Of a stretch of DNA of 64,000 bases, positions 41,128 to 48,746 are shown in pieces. Position numbers and translations under genes: made by a program. This stretch comes from Clavibacter sp. B3I6 (lineage in GTDB: Bacteria > Actinomycetota > Actinomycetes > Actinomycetales > Microbacteriaceae): NCBI RefSeq assembly GCF_030816895.1, contig NZ_JAUSYL010000001.1, positions 1 to 64,000 on the forward strand. The letters run 5' to 3'. The notes under the pieces were generated by a model, which saw only the letters and a program-made list of their open reading frames with translations, was not told the DNA's origin and searched no databases. The first letter of the stretch is position 1. Each line of letters starts with the position of its first letter.

Positions 41128-41142
41128 TGCCGCAGAGCGGCA
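41128..41142 (-). promoter_or_regulatory. Small hairpin in protease leader
   Basis: TGCCGC AGA GCGGCA forms a tight 6-bp hairpin 18 nt before the protease start, just upstream of the ribosome binding site GAGAGG. It could tune translation. Confidence 0.3.
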
Positions 41143-41176
41143 GGGTCGCGACGACGGACGTCATCGCGGGTGGCGC

Positions 41177-41190
41177 GGGGGGGGGGGGGG
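41177..41190. repeat. 14-base homopolymeric G tract (poly-C on the coding strand)
   Basis: Fourteen consecutive G on the + strand, 67 nt upstream of the protease start at 41109 and 10 nt past the stop of the second protease. Tracts of this length slip in replication and are classic phase-variation switches when in promoters. Confidence 0.9.
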
Positions 41191-41200
41191 CGACCGTGGA

Positions 41201-42304
41201 TCAGGAAGCGGCCTTCAGGTAGGCGGCGCGGATCACGGGGCCCCAGCCAGGGGAGAACAGGCGGCCGTCGCCGGCGTTCGTGCTGACCGAGTACTGCGCA
41301 CCGGAGGGGCCGACGCCGTCGAACCAGGGTCCTCCGGAGGCTCCCGGCGTCATCGAGCAGCCGACGCCCTGGCCGTCGTCGAACTCTGCCGGCTCGGCCG
41401 GTCCGCGGCACGTCCACAGGTGCTGCGAGTCGTACTTCCCGAGGGCGGGGTAGCCGTAGAGGCTCGAGTACAGGGAGCGGCTCGCTCCGAACTCCACGGC
41501 GGACGCCCCGACCGTGTCCGTGAGCGTGCGACCCGTGGGGCTGGCGACCGTGAGGAACGCGGTGTCGAGGTGCGGGTCGTACGACCCGTGCCAGCCGGCC
41601 GTGATGGTGACGCGCGTGACGGGCCACTCGCCGTACGGCATCGCACCCCCGTCGTACGCGGGGACGAACACCGTGTACCGCGGGGCGCCGTCCGTCTCGT
41701 CGTCCATGCAGTGCGCGGCGGTCGCGACGGTCAGCCCGTTCGTCGACGCGACCGCGTTGGCGCTGCAGTTCGTGGACGCGCCTGCGTAGCCGAGGTAGAG
41801 GCGCCCGATGTGCGGGACGGGCGCCGCGCGGCGGGCCTCGGAGATCGGAGGGGGCCCGGCGGCCGGGCCGGCGAGGGACGCGGCCGGATCGGAGGCGGCC
41901 TGCGCTCCGGCGGGGATGGAGCCCGCTGCGGATCCCGCCGCCTCGGCCGTGGCGCGATCGGTCTCGGCGATGCGCTCGGGCGTCCAGTACGCGAGGGCCT
42001 CGGCGGCGGCGTCGCCGGGCAGGTCCACGACGGTCGGGGCCTCGGCGGCGGCATCCGCTCTCGACGCGGGCTCGGGGGCGGCGTGCGCGGACGTCGACGA
42101 CAGCGACAGGGCCGGGGCCAGGCACCCGCCGAGGACCACCGTGGTCACGACGCCCCGGACGACCGCGCGCGTCATCCTGCTGCGGGGTCGCGCGGGCGCC
42201 GCGCGGCGGTCACCGCGGGCGGTTTCGGCGGACGGCCGCGACGGTGCCGCCGAGCTGGAGGGGAGGGGCGCTGCCGGGGGCAGCGCTGCGGAGCGGTGGG
42301 ACAT
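41201..42304 (-). CDS. Secreted trypsin-like serine protease (Chp/Ppa-like), tandem copy
   Basis: 367-residue paralog of the downstream protease. The N-terminal 43 residues are Pro/Ser/Arg-rich and precede a hydrophobic signal segment (VVRGVVTTVVLGGCLAPALS). LAYWTPERIAETD matches the propeptide motif of the neighbour. The triad is H198 in VATAAHCMDD, D247 in HLDTAFLTV and S323 in PGASGGPWF. ATG 42304 has AGAGG 7 nt upstream; ATG 42175, just before the signal segment, lacks a usable site. The long pre-signal extension is odd and could indicate twin or unusual export. Same strand as the neighbour, 91 nt apart. Confidence 0.85.
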   Translation of the reverse strand: MSHRSAALPPAAPLPSSSAAPSRPSAETARGDRRAAPARPRSRMTRAVVRGVVTTVVLGGCLAPALSLSSTSAHAAPEPASRADAAAEAPTVVDLPGDAAAEALAYWTPERIAETDRATAEAAGSAAGSIPAGAQAASDPAASLAGPAAGPPPISEARRAAPVPHIGRLYLGYAGASTNCSANAVASTNGLTVATAAHCMDDETDGAPRYTVFVPAYDGGAMPYGEWPVTRVTITAGWHGSYDPHLDTAFLTVASPTGRTLTDTVGASAVEFGASRSLYSSLYGYPALGKYDSQHLWTCRGPAEPAEFDDGQGVGCSMTPGASGGPWFDGVGPSGAQYSVSTNAGDGRLFSPGWGPVIRAAYLKAAS

Positions 42305-42669
42305 GGGGATCCTCTCGAGATGCCACCGGGGTGGCCGTGATGGCGGCCGCGGACGCGGACGCCGGGCGGGTCGTGGGTCGTGTGTCGTGCGTCGGAGGGA
42401 CAGGGGCCGCCGAGGCGAGGACGGCGGCACGGAGGCAGAGGCCCCGGCCGACGCGATCCGTCGGCCGGGGCCGGGCAGCATGCGACGGCACGGGTGGGGA
42501 GATGGTGCGCGTCCGCGTCGGGGGCCCGCGGTCGGAGGAGGCCGAAGCTAGCGGCACCGGGGCAGGCGGCGTGCGCCCGCCGCACAGACCCCGTGTGACG
42601 GAGCGCTACCGCCGCGGCGAGCGCTCCGCCCGGCCCATGGGAGGGTGGAGATCCGACGAGAGGATCCCC
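42305..42669. promoter_or_regulatory. Divergent region between protease and monooxygenase
   Basis: 365 nt with no supported gene. It contains a 12-bp stem GCCCCGGCCGAC/GTCGGCCGGGGC (42441-42471, 7-nt loop), which could terminate transcripts or act as an operator. GGAGCGCT/AGCGCTCC at 42600-42627 forms an 8-bp inverted repeat 43 nt before the monooxygenase start. Promoters for both flanking genes should lie here, but no hexamers are unambiguous. Confidence 0.5.
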
Positions 42670-44040
42670 ATGCCCGACGCCCGGCCCCCGCTCCGCTTCG
42701 CCGCGTTCGTGATGAACACCGCCAGCCACATCCAGCACGGGCTGTGGCGGCACCCGTCGGCCCGGCAGCACGAGTTCGACGACGTCCAGCTGTGGGTGGA
42801 CCTCGCGAGGACCCTCGAGCGCGGCCGCTTCGACGCCATGTTCTTCGCCGACGTCGTGGGCCTCTACGGACCGGGCGACGGCGCCTACGACGTGAACGCG
42901 CGCGAGGGCCTCCAGTTCCCGAGCAACGACCCGTCCGTGCTGATCTCCGCGCTCGCCGTGAGCACCGAGCACCTCGGATTCGCGTTCACGAGCTCGGTGC
43001 TGCAGGCGCACCCGTTCGACTTCGCCCGCAAGGTGTCGACGCTCGACCACATCTCGAAGGGCCGCATCGCCTGGAACGTCGTGACCAGCGCGCTCGACGG
43101 CGCCGCCCGCAACTTCGGCCACGACGGCCTCGAGGACCACGACGCCCGCTACGCCTGGGCCGACGAGTACCTCGAGGTCGTCTACAAGCTGTGGGAGGGC
43201 TCGTGGGACGACGACGCGCTCCAGCGCGACAAGGAGCGCGGGGTGTTCTCGGACGCGTCGCGGATCCACCGCATCGACCACGAGGGGCCGCGCTACAGGG
43301 TCGCGGGTCCGCACCTGTCGTCGCCGTCGCCGCAGCGGACGCCCGTGCTGTTCCAGGCCGGATCCTCACCCGTCGGCCGCCGCTTCGCCGCCCGGAACGC
43401 GGAGGCGCAGTTCATCCTGTCGTCGACGCCCGAGAAGACCCGCGCCCTCATCGAGGACACCCGGGCGCTCGCCGTGGACGCCGGCCGCCGGGCGGACGAC
43501 CTCTCCTTCTGGCTGGGGCTCTCCTTCATCACCGGGAGCACGGAGGAGGAGGCGAAGCGCAACGAGGCCGAGATCGACGAGCACCTGAGCGCCGACGGCT
43601 TCCTCCTGCACTCCAACCTCGGCTTCGACCCGAAGACGGGCGAGCAGCTGGATCCGGCGACGCCGCTCTCCCAGGTCGAGACGCAGGCCGGGCAGAGCCA
43701 CCTGAACTGGCTGCGGGAGGCGTCGCCCGACCGCGAGCCGACCATCGCGGACCTCGCCCGGCTCTCCGCGAAGCTGCGCGGCCGGGTCGTGGGCACCCCC
43801 GAGCAGATCGCGGACGTGCTCGCGGGCTGGCAGGAGGCGGGCGTGGATGGGATCATCGTCATCAACTGGACCCTGCCCGGCAGCTACGAGGACTTCGTCG
43901 ACCACGTGACGCCCGTGCTCCAGGAGCGCGGCCTGCAGCAGCGCGAGTACGCGCCCGGGACGCTCCGGCACAAGCTCACCGGGCGCGACCGGCTGCCGGA
44001 GTCGCACCCGGCGGCGGCGTACCGGGGCGCGTTCTCGTGA
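42670..44040 (+). CDS. FMN-dependent monooxygenase, NtaA/SnaA/DszA family
   Basis: 456-residue flavin monooxygenase of the bacterial luciferase superfamily. RFAAFVMNTASHIQHGLWRH opens with the TxSHIxxGLWRHP motif of the NtaA/DszA branch. FDAMFFADVVGLYG, RKVSTLDHISKGRIAWNVVT and PVLFQAGSSPVGRRFAARNA are further signatures. Members use FMNH2 and O2 on sulfones, nitrilotriacetate or alkyl sulfides. ATG 42670 follows GAGAGG. No flavin reductase is next to it. With the DszC-like gene at 24024 it may serve sulfur scavenging; this is inference. It appears monocistronic. Confidence 0.88.
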   Translation: MPDARPPLRFAAFVMNTASHIQHGLWRHPSARQHEFDDVQLWVDLARTLERGRFDAMFFADVVGLYGPGDGAYDVNAREGLQFPSNDPSVLISALAVSTEHLGFAFTSSVLQAHPFDFARKVSTLDHISKGRIAWNVVTSALDGAARNFGHDGLEDHDARYAWADEYLEVVYKLWEGSWDDDALQRDKERGVFSDASRIHRIDHEGPRYRVAGPHLSSPSPQRTPVLFQAGSSPVGRRFAARNAEAQFILSSTPEKTRALIEDTRALAVDAGRRADDLSFWLGLSFITGSTEEEAKRNEAEIDEHLSADGFLLHSNLGFDPKTGEQLDPATPLSQVETQAGQSHLNWLREASPDREPTIADLARLSAKLRGRVVGTPEQIADVLAGWQEAGVDGIIVINWTLPGSYEDFVDHVTPVLQERGLQQREYAPGTLRHKLTGRDRLPESHPAAAYRGAFS

Positions 44041-44199
44041 CGCTCGGCTCGGCGACGGGCGCGTCCACCGTCGAGCTGCCCTGACCCGGTCCCGCCGCGC
44101 GCCGTGCCGCCCGACCTGGGGGCGTCGGAGCGGCCGGGAGCGCGGCGCGCGCTCGGTACGGTGGAGGGGCGGCCGCGACGCCGCCGGACCGGGGGATCC

Positions 44200-45363
44200 A
44201 TGACGACGCACGCGCCCAGCCGAGCGCAGCTGGACACGACGCCGCTGACCGGCCGCATCGACCGCGACGACCTCCGCCGGTTCCGCCGCGAGTTCACCGC
44301 GCGGTTCCCGGTGCTCGCGTCGCCGCTCCTCGTCGGCGGCCGCATCGGGATGGGCCTCCTCGCCGCGCTCGCGATCCCGCTCGGCGGCGTCCTCGTGCTC
44401 GTCGGGGGCCTCGGCGCGATCCTCACCGAGGATCCCGAGACGCGCGGCGACGCGCTCGGCATGACCGTCTTGGGGATCCCGCTGCTGGGCGCCGGCGTCT
44501 TCTTCGCTTGGTACCTGATCCGCACCCGCCCTCGCCGCAGCACCATCCGCGCCCACTACCGGCTCGCGCGCTTCGGCCGGGCCAACGGCCTCAGCTACGC
44601 GCCCGGCCCGCTCGCCGACGGGCACATGGGCCAGGCCGCCGCGCGCGGCATGCACCTCACCCGGATCATGCGCCCCCGCACCGCCCGCCCGGTGGAGTTC
44701 GGCAACCATGAGCTGAGCCGTGGCTCGGACTTCCACGGGATCACGCAGTTCGGCGGCTACGCGATGATCGGGCTGCGACGCGAGCTGCCCCACATCCAGG
44801 TGCTCGCGCGCGGCACGCGCCTCCGCCGGGCGATGACGCCGACCGTCGACGTGGCGCGCGCGCAGCGGCTCGAGCTCGAGGGCGACTTCGACCGGCACGC
44901 GGCGCTGTACTGCCCGGAGGGGTACGAACGCGACGCCCTGTACCTCTTCACCCCGGACGTGATGGCGGTGCTCGTCGACCGGGTGCGCGGCTTCGACGTG
45001 GAGATCCGCGGCGACCGCCTCCTGCTGCGCTCGCCGGCGGACATGGTGACGCTGGATCCCGACCGCTGGCGCGACGTCATCGACGCGACCGCCGCCCTCC
45101 TGGCGAAGGTCGACCGCTGGGAGCGCTGGCGCGATGACCGGCTCGCGTCGCTCGAGGGCGTCGAGGGGTCGGTGCTGACGGGATCCGACGACCCGCTCGC
45201 CGTGCCCGCCCCCGGAAGGGCCCGTCGTCGCGCCCGGCGCTCGCGCGGCGTCGCGGCGGCCGGACGGCGTCTCCGCACCCGGCCGACCGTCGGGCTCCTC
45301 CTGCTCTGCCTGCTGGCCGCCGTGTTCGTCGGCTTGGGCTTCCTCATCACGACGCTGCCGTGA
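44200..45363 (+). CDS. Membrane protein of unknown function, first of tandem pair
   Basis: 387-residue protein paralogous to the next gene. Two helices near residues 48-72 and 83-105 (LLAALAIPLGGVLVLVGGLG; VLGIPLLGAGVFFAWYLI) precede a soluble domain of ~220 residues (RLARFGRANGLSYAPGPLAD, VEFGNHEL, LFTPDVMAVLVDRVRGFDVE), and a third helix ends the chain (VGLLLLCLLAAVFVGLGFLI). The soluble part recalls DUF3137-like proteins, weakly. ATG 44200 has GGGGGATCC upstream. Its stop overlaps the paralog by 4 nt. Confidence 0.8.
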   Translation: MTTHAPSRAQLDTTPLTGRIDRDDLRRFRREFTARFPVLASPLLVGGRIGMGLLAALAIPLGGVLVLVGGLGAILTEDPETRGDALGMTVLGIPLLGAGVFFAWYLIRTRPRRSTIRAHYRLARFGRANGLSYAPGPLADGHMGQAAARGMHLTRIMRPRTARPVEFGNHELSRGSDFHGITQFGGYAMIGLRRELPHIQVLARGTRLRRAMTPTVDVARAQRLELEGDFDRHAALYCPEGYERDALYLFTPDVMAVLVDRVRGFDVEIRGDRLLLRSPADMVTLDPDRWRDVIDATAALLAKVDRWERWRDDRLASLEGVEGSVLTGSDDPLAVPAPGRARRRARRSRGVAAAGRRLRTRPTVGLLLLCLLAAVFVGLGFLITTLP

Positions 45364-46490
45364 GCGACGACCGGGCCCTCACGCGGTCGCGCCTCGAGGC
45401 GGCTCCGCTCACCGACCGGATCCGCCGCCGCGACCTCCGCGCGTTCCGACGGGAGTTCCGCCGGGCGCACCCGGAGGCGGAGGGGATCGGGGTGAGGGGA
45501 CGCACCGCGCTCATGGTCCTCCTCACGTGGATCAGCGCCCTGGCGCTCGTCCTCCTGGCGGGGACCGTCGTCGACACCCTGCAGGAGGGCGAGCCCGACG
45601 CCCGCGAGGAGGTCGTGTTCCAGGGGCTCATCGGCGCGATCTTCCTCCTCATGCTGGTCGTCTTCGGCAGCTGGGTGATCCGCTCGCGCGGCCGCCGCGG
45701 CGGCTACCGCGCCCACCTGCGCCTCGTCCGCTTCGGCGAGGCGAACGGCATGTCGTACCTGCCGGGGCCCATGTCCGACGGGCACTTCGGATCCGCGCGC
45801 CGCTACCTCGACCTCACGCGCGTGATGCGGCCGATCGCGGCGCCCGGGGTCGAGTTCGGCAACCACGAGATCGTCGCGTCCGGACGGAACGGGTCGCCGC
45901 GCTTCGGCGGGTACGCGATGATCCGGCTCGGGGCCGAGATGCCGCACATCCGCGTGATCGCCCGGCGGGGCGCGCTCCGACGCGCCCTCTCGGCCGCGCG
46001 GCAGCCCGACCGGGATCAGCGCCTCTCGCTCGAGGGCGACTTCGACCGGCACTTCGCGCTCTACTGCCCGGAGGGGAGCGAGCGCGACGCCCTCTACCTC
46101 TTCACGCCCGACGTGCTCGCCGTGCTCATCGACCGCGTGCGCGGCCTCGACGTCGAGATCGCGGGCGACCGCCTGCTCCTCACCTCGCACGACGACGTGG
46201 TGACGCGCGACCCGGAGCGCTGGCGCGACGTGATCGAGGCGACGACCGCGCTCGTCGCGAAGGTCGACCGCTGGGAGCGCTGGCGGGCCGATCCCCTCGA
46301 GCGGCCGGAGGACCCGTCCGCGCTCGACGCCGTCCTCGCCGCCATGGGCCTCCCGGACACGGGGCGGGCCTCCCGGCCGAGGCGCGTGCGGCGGCTGCGG
46401 ATGCGGCCGACGCTCGGCGGCGTCGTCGCGGTGGGCGTGCCGGTCCTCCTCGCCATCGTGTGGTGGATCGCGGTGGCCGTCCTCGCGTGA
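45360..46490 (+). CDS. Membrane protein of unknown function, second of tandem pair
   Basis: 376-residue paralog of the preceding gene with the same layout: two N-terminal helices (LLTWISALALVLLAGTVVDT; GLIGAIFLLMLVVFGSWVI), the soluble domain (RLVRFGEANGMSYLPGPMSD, VEFGNHEI, LFTPDVLAVLIDRVRGLDVE) and a C-terminal helix (VVAVGVPVLLAIVWWIAVAV). It begins at GTG 45360, overlapping the first gene by 4 nt, so the two may form a heteromer. Origin by local duplication is evident; identities are highest in the soluble domain. Confidence 0.8.
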   Translation: MSDDRALTRSRLEAAPLTDRIRRRDLRAFRREFRRAHPEAEGIGVRGRTALMVLLTWISALALVLLAGTVVDTLQEGEPDAREEVVFQGLIGAIFLLMLVVFGSWVIRSRGRRGGYRAHLRLVRFGEANGMSYLPGPMSDGHFGSARRYLDLTRVMRPIAAPGVEFGNHEIVASGRNGSPRFGGYAMIRLGAEMPHIRVIARRGALRRALSAARQPDRDQRLSLEGDFDRHFALYCPEGSERDALYLFTPDVLAVLIDRVRGLDVEIAGDRLLLTSHDDVVTRDPERWRDVIEATTALVAKVDRWERWRADPLERPEDPSALDAVLAAMGLPDTGRASRPRRVRRLRMRPTLGGVVAVGVPVLLAIVWWIAVAVLA

Positions 46491-46506
46491 CCCGCCGCCG
46501 CCCGCG

Positions 46507-47058
46507 TCACTCGCCCGTGACGCCGTCGACGAGCTCCCGGATCACGTCGACGTGGCCCGCGTGGCGCGCCGTCTCCTCGATAAGGTGCACCACGATCCAG
46601 CGCAGGGACGGCATCTCCTCGGGCGGCCCGGCGGCGGCGATGTCGTCGAGGTCGTGCCGCGCGATGACGGCGTCGCTCTCCGCGCAGGCCCGCTCGTAGT
46701 CCGCGACGATCTCCGCGAGGGAGTCCTCGGGGCCGACGCGCCACTCGCCGTCGGGATCGTCGTCGCCCCCGAACCGCCGGTCGTAGTCGCCGGCCTCCAT
46801 GGTCTCCACGGTCCACGACCGCTCGACGTCGGCCAGGTGGCGCAGCACGCCGGAGATCGACGTGGCGCTGGGGAGGACGCGCCGCGCGCCGTCGGCGTCG
46901 GAGAGGCCGCGGGCCTTGCGGATCACGGTGGCGCGGTTGAGCGCGAGGAAGCCGGTGAGGCAGGCGCGCTCGTCGGCGCGCGGCGGGAGGGGGCGGTCGT
47001 CGGGGCCGAGGGCGTCGGCATCCGCGCCGCCCGCCGTGTCGGGGCTGTCGCTCGTCAT
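46507..47058 (-). CDS. DinB/DUF664-family protein
   Basis: 183-residue DinB-like four-helix protein, a fold used by thiol-dependent S-transferases (mycothiol, bacillithiol). Metal-ligand histidines fit ISGVLRHLADVERSW near residue 74 and IVVHLIEETARHAGHVDVIR near the end (three His). The ~25-residue N-terminus is low complexity. ATG 47058 has TAGGCT only 6 nt upstream, fitting a leaderless mRNA. Mycothiol dependence is inference from the family. Confidence 0.85.
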   Translation of the reverse strand: MTSDSPDTAGGADADALGPDDRPLPPRADERACLTGFLALNRATVIRKARGLSDADGARRVLPSATSISGVLRHLADVERSWTVETMEAGDYDRRFGGDDDPDGEWRVGPEDSLAEIVADYERACAESDAVIARHDLDDIAAAGPPEEMPSLRWIVVHLIEETARHAGHVDVIRELVDGVTGE

Positions 47059-47064
47059 GGCCGG

Positions 47065-47070
47065 AGCCTA
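47065..47070 (-). promoter_or_regulatory. -10 box of DinB-like gene, leaderless pattern
   Basis: TAGGCT on the minus strand, CCGGCC, then ATG at 47058. Six-base spacing equals that at the GNAT gene (31605-31610). Confidence 0.45.
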
Positions 47071-47158
47071 GGGCGGGTTCCGGCACCCGGGGAAGGGCTG
47101 CGGGCGCGGGGATCCCGCGTGGAGGGCCCGCGCATCCACCGCGGGTCAGACTGGGCCC

Positions 47159-47641
47159 ATGACCTCCCGTCCCGCCTCCCGCCCGCGTGCCGCGACCACG
47201 GATCCGCGCATCGCCCCGGACGGCGGCCGGCGCTCGGTGCCGCGCACGCTCGCGCGGATCCTGCTCGGGCTGGTGCTGCTCCTCGCCGGCACCGGCCACC
47301 TCACGGTCGCGCGCCAGTCGTTCCAGGCGCAGGTGCCGACGTGGCTGCCGATGGATCCCGACTTCGTGGTGCTCGCGTCGGGCGTGGTCGAGATCCTGCT
47401 CGGCCTCGCGCTCGTGCTGCTGGGGCGCTGGCGGGTGTGGGTCGGGCTCGTGGTCGCGGTCTTCTTCGTCGCGATCTTCCCGGGCAACGTCTCGCAGCTC
47501 GTCAGCCGCACGCCGGCCTTCGGGCTGGAGACCGACGCCGCGCGCGCGATCCGGCTCGTCTTCCAGCCGCTCCTCGTGATCTGGGCCCTCTGGTCGACCG
47601 GCGCCTGGTCCGCCTGGCGGAACGGGCGCGCCCGCCGCTGA
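47159..47641 (+). CDS. DoxX-like membrane protein
   Basis: 160-residue membrane protein with four helices after a ~28-residue basic N-terminus. LARILLGLVLLLAGTGHLTV followed by FQAQVPTWLPMDPDFVVLAS fits the DoxX signature (GxxH-x-F-x-VP-x-LP). Later helices are VEILLGLALVLLGRWRVWVG, VVAVFFVAIFPGNVSQLV and VFQPLLVIWALWSTGAW. ATG 47159 follows CAGACT by 6 nt, again near-leaderless. Role unknown; DoxX proteins are linked to redox stress membrane functions. Confidence 0.82.
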   Translation: MTSRPASRPRAATTDPRIAPDGGRRSVPRTLARILLGLVLLLAGTGHLTVARQSFQAQVPTWLPMDPDFVVLASGVVEILLGLALVLLGRWRVWVGLVVAVFFVAIFPGNVSQLVSRTPAFGLETDAARAIRLVFQPLLVIWALWSTGAWSAWRNGRARR

Positions 47642-47696
47642 CCGGGGTCGTGACTCCTTGCATGGGTGCGTGTGTCCGAGCAATCGAGGCCGATGG

Positions 47697-48020
47697 CTAC
47701 TTGAGCAGTCGACTCACCGCGCGCTCGGCCTCTGCAGTCCGCGACCCGAGTGCGAACCATGCGAGTGCCCCGACCAGTGGCATGGCGATGATGGCGAGGA
47801 TCCATGCGGCACGGGACCACGAGTGCAGACCCGGGACGCGACTGATCCGCAAGAGCGCGACGACGATCGTCCCCAGGTAGACCGCGAAGAAGACGATGGC
47901 TGTGACGTATCCGATGGTATTTGCGCGTTCGTCCGCATATTGTGCATGCCTTCTGCGGACGATCAGGCCCGCGGGAACGACCCGCCGGGGGGATCGTTCA
48001 CAGAAGGAGGCTGCATCCAT
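47697..48020 (-). CDS. PLDc_N-like small membrane protein, start uncertain
   Basis: The C-terminal ~65 residues (GYVTAIVFFAVYLGTIVVAL, SWSRAAWILAIIAMPLVGAL) form two membrane helices of phospholipase-D-nuclease N-terminal (PLDc_N) type, ending in a charged tail. The only in-frame ATG near is at 48020, giving 107 residues, but it lacks a ribosome binding site and interlocks with the start codon of the + strand gene at 48019. ATG codons nearer the helices (47958 region) are in another frame, so a small indel near 47950 or a noncanonical start is possible. Confidence 0.5.
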   Translation of the reverse strand: MDAASFCERSPRRVVPAGLIVRRRHAQYADERANTIGYVTAIVFFAVYLGTIVVALLRISRVPGLHSWSRAAWILAIIAMPLVGALAWFALGSRTAEAERAVSRLLK

Positions 48021-48615
48021 GAAGGTCAGAACATCGTCAGCACCAGCGCTCGGGGTCTGCGGCGCATCGGTGATCGCCGTATCGCTCGTGAGCCCCGCGC
48101 ACGCGGCAGAGAGCCGAGCATCCGAGGTGGAGGCGGGTCGATCTCGGACGATCACCCATCCGAGTGGCGTGGCGACGACGGTGGAGCTCGGGATCCCGGA
48201 GAAGGTCGGCGTGGCCGAGGTCGAGTCGGATCCCGGGCTGACGCGCAGGCAGAAGCAGGAGATCGAGGACGCGGCAGCGGTTTCGACGGACGCTCTATCG
48301 TCGAACCATTGGAGCCGATTCACCATCGGCGGCTCGTATCAGCAGACCCGGAACGGCACCTTCTACTACGGCGGAAGTCGGGTGTGGATCTCGCAGAGCT
48401 ACGGTGGGCGGCAGGGATCCCACGTGTGTTTCTCGAATCATGATGTGACTCCCATCGAGAACATCACAGTCGGCGAGAACGGGGGGATCACCTTCCGCCG
48501 CCTGACCTGCGATCGGGACGTCGCGCAGCCGATCGGGATCACCACCCGTGCGAGCATGACGGCGACTGTCTCGAAGGACGGTCGCATATCGGGATTCGGT
48601 GCCACGGTGGGCTGA
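48019..48615 (+). CDS. Small secreted protein of unknown function
   Basis: 198-residue exported protein. ATG 48019 has a strong AAGGAGG at 48004-48010. The signal peptide (ALGVCGASVIAVSLVSPAHA) likely ends near AHA-AES at residue ~30. The mature part has a charged helix (TRRQKQEIEDAAAV) and then a beta-rich region with YGGSRVWISQSYGGRQGSHV and two cysteines (HVCFSN, RLTCDRD) that could form a disulfide. GC is a little lower than the neighbours, suggesting possible acquisition. I do not recognise the family; a small toxin, bacteriocin-like or effector role is speculation. Confidence 0.78.
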   Translation: MKVRTSSAPALGVCGASVIAVSLVSPAHAAESRASEVEAGRSRTITHPSGVATTVELGIPEKVGVAEVESDPGLTRRQKQEIEDAAAVSTDALSSNHWSRFTIGGSYQQTRNGTFYYGGSRVWISQSYGGRQGSHVCFSNHDVTPIENITVGENGGITFRRLTCDRDVAQPIGITTRASMTATVSKDGRISGFGATVG

Positions 48616-48632
48616 CGGTGTGAGGTCGCCCA

Positions 48633-48662
48633 GGTCGCGGTCGGTTCCGGCCGGCCGCGACC
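48633..48662. terminator. Hairpin between convergent genes
   Basis: GGTCGCGGTCGG and CCGGCCGCGACC form a 12-bp stem with one G-T pair and a 6-nt loop, 18 nt after the secreted protein gene. It can also serve the M20 gene on the minus strand. Confidence 0.65.
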
Positions 48663-48746
48663 CGCGGGGGAAGCTGCGCGCCCTCGGGTGGGCACGGGCA
48701 CATCTCGATGGGAGGAATGCGGATCGAGACCTGCACGGGTTCCTCG

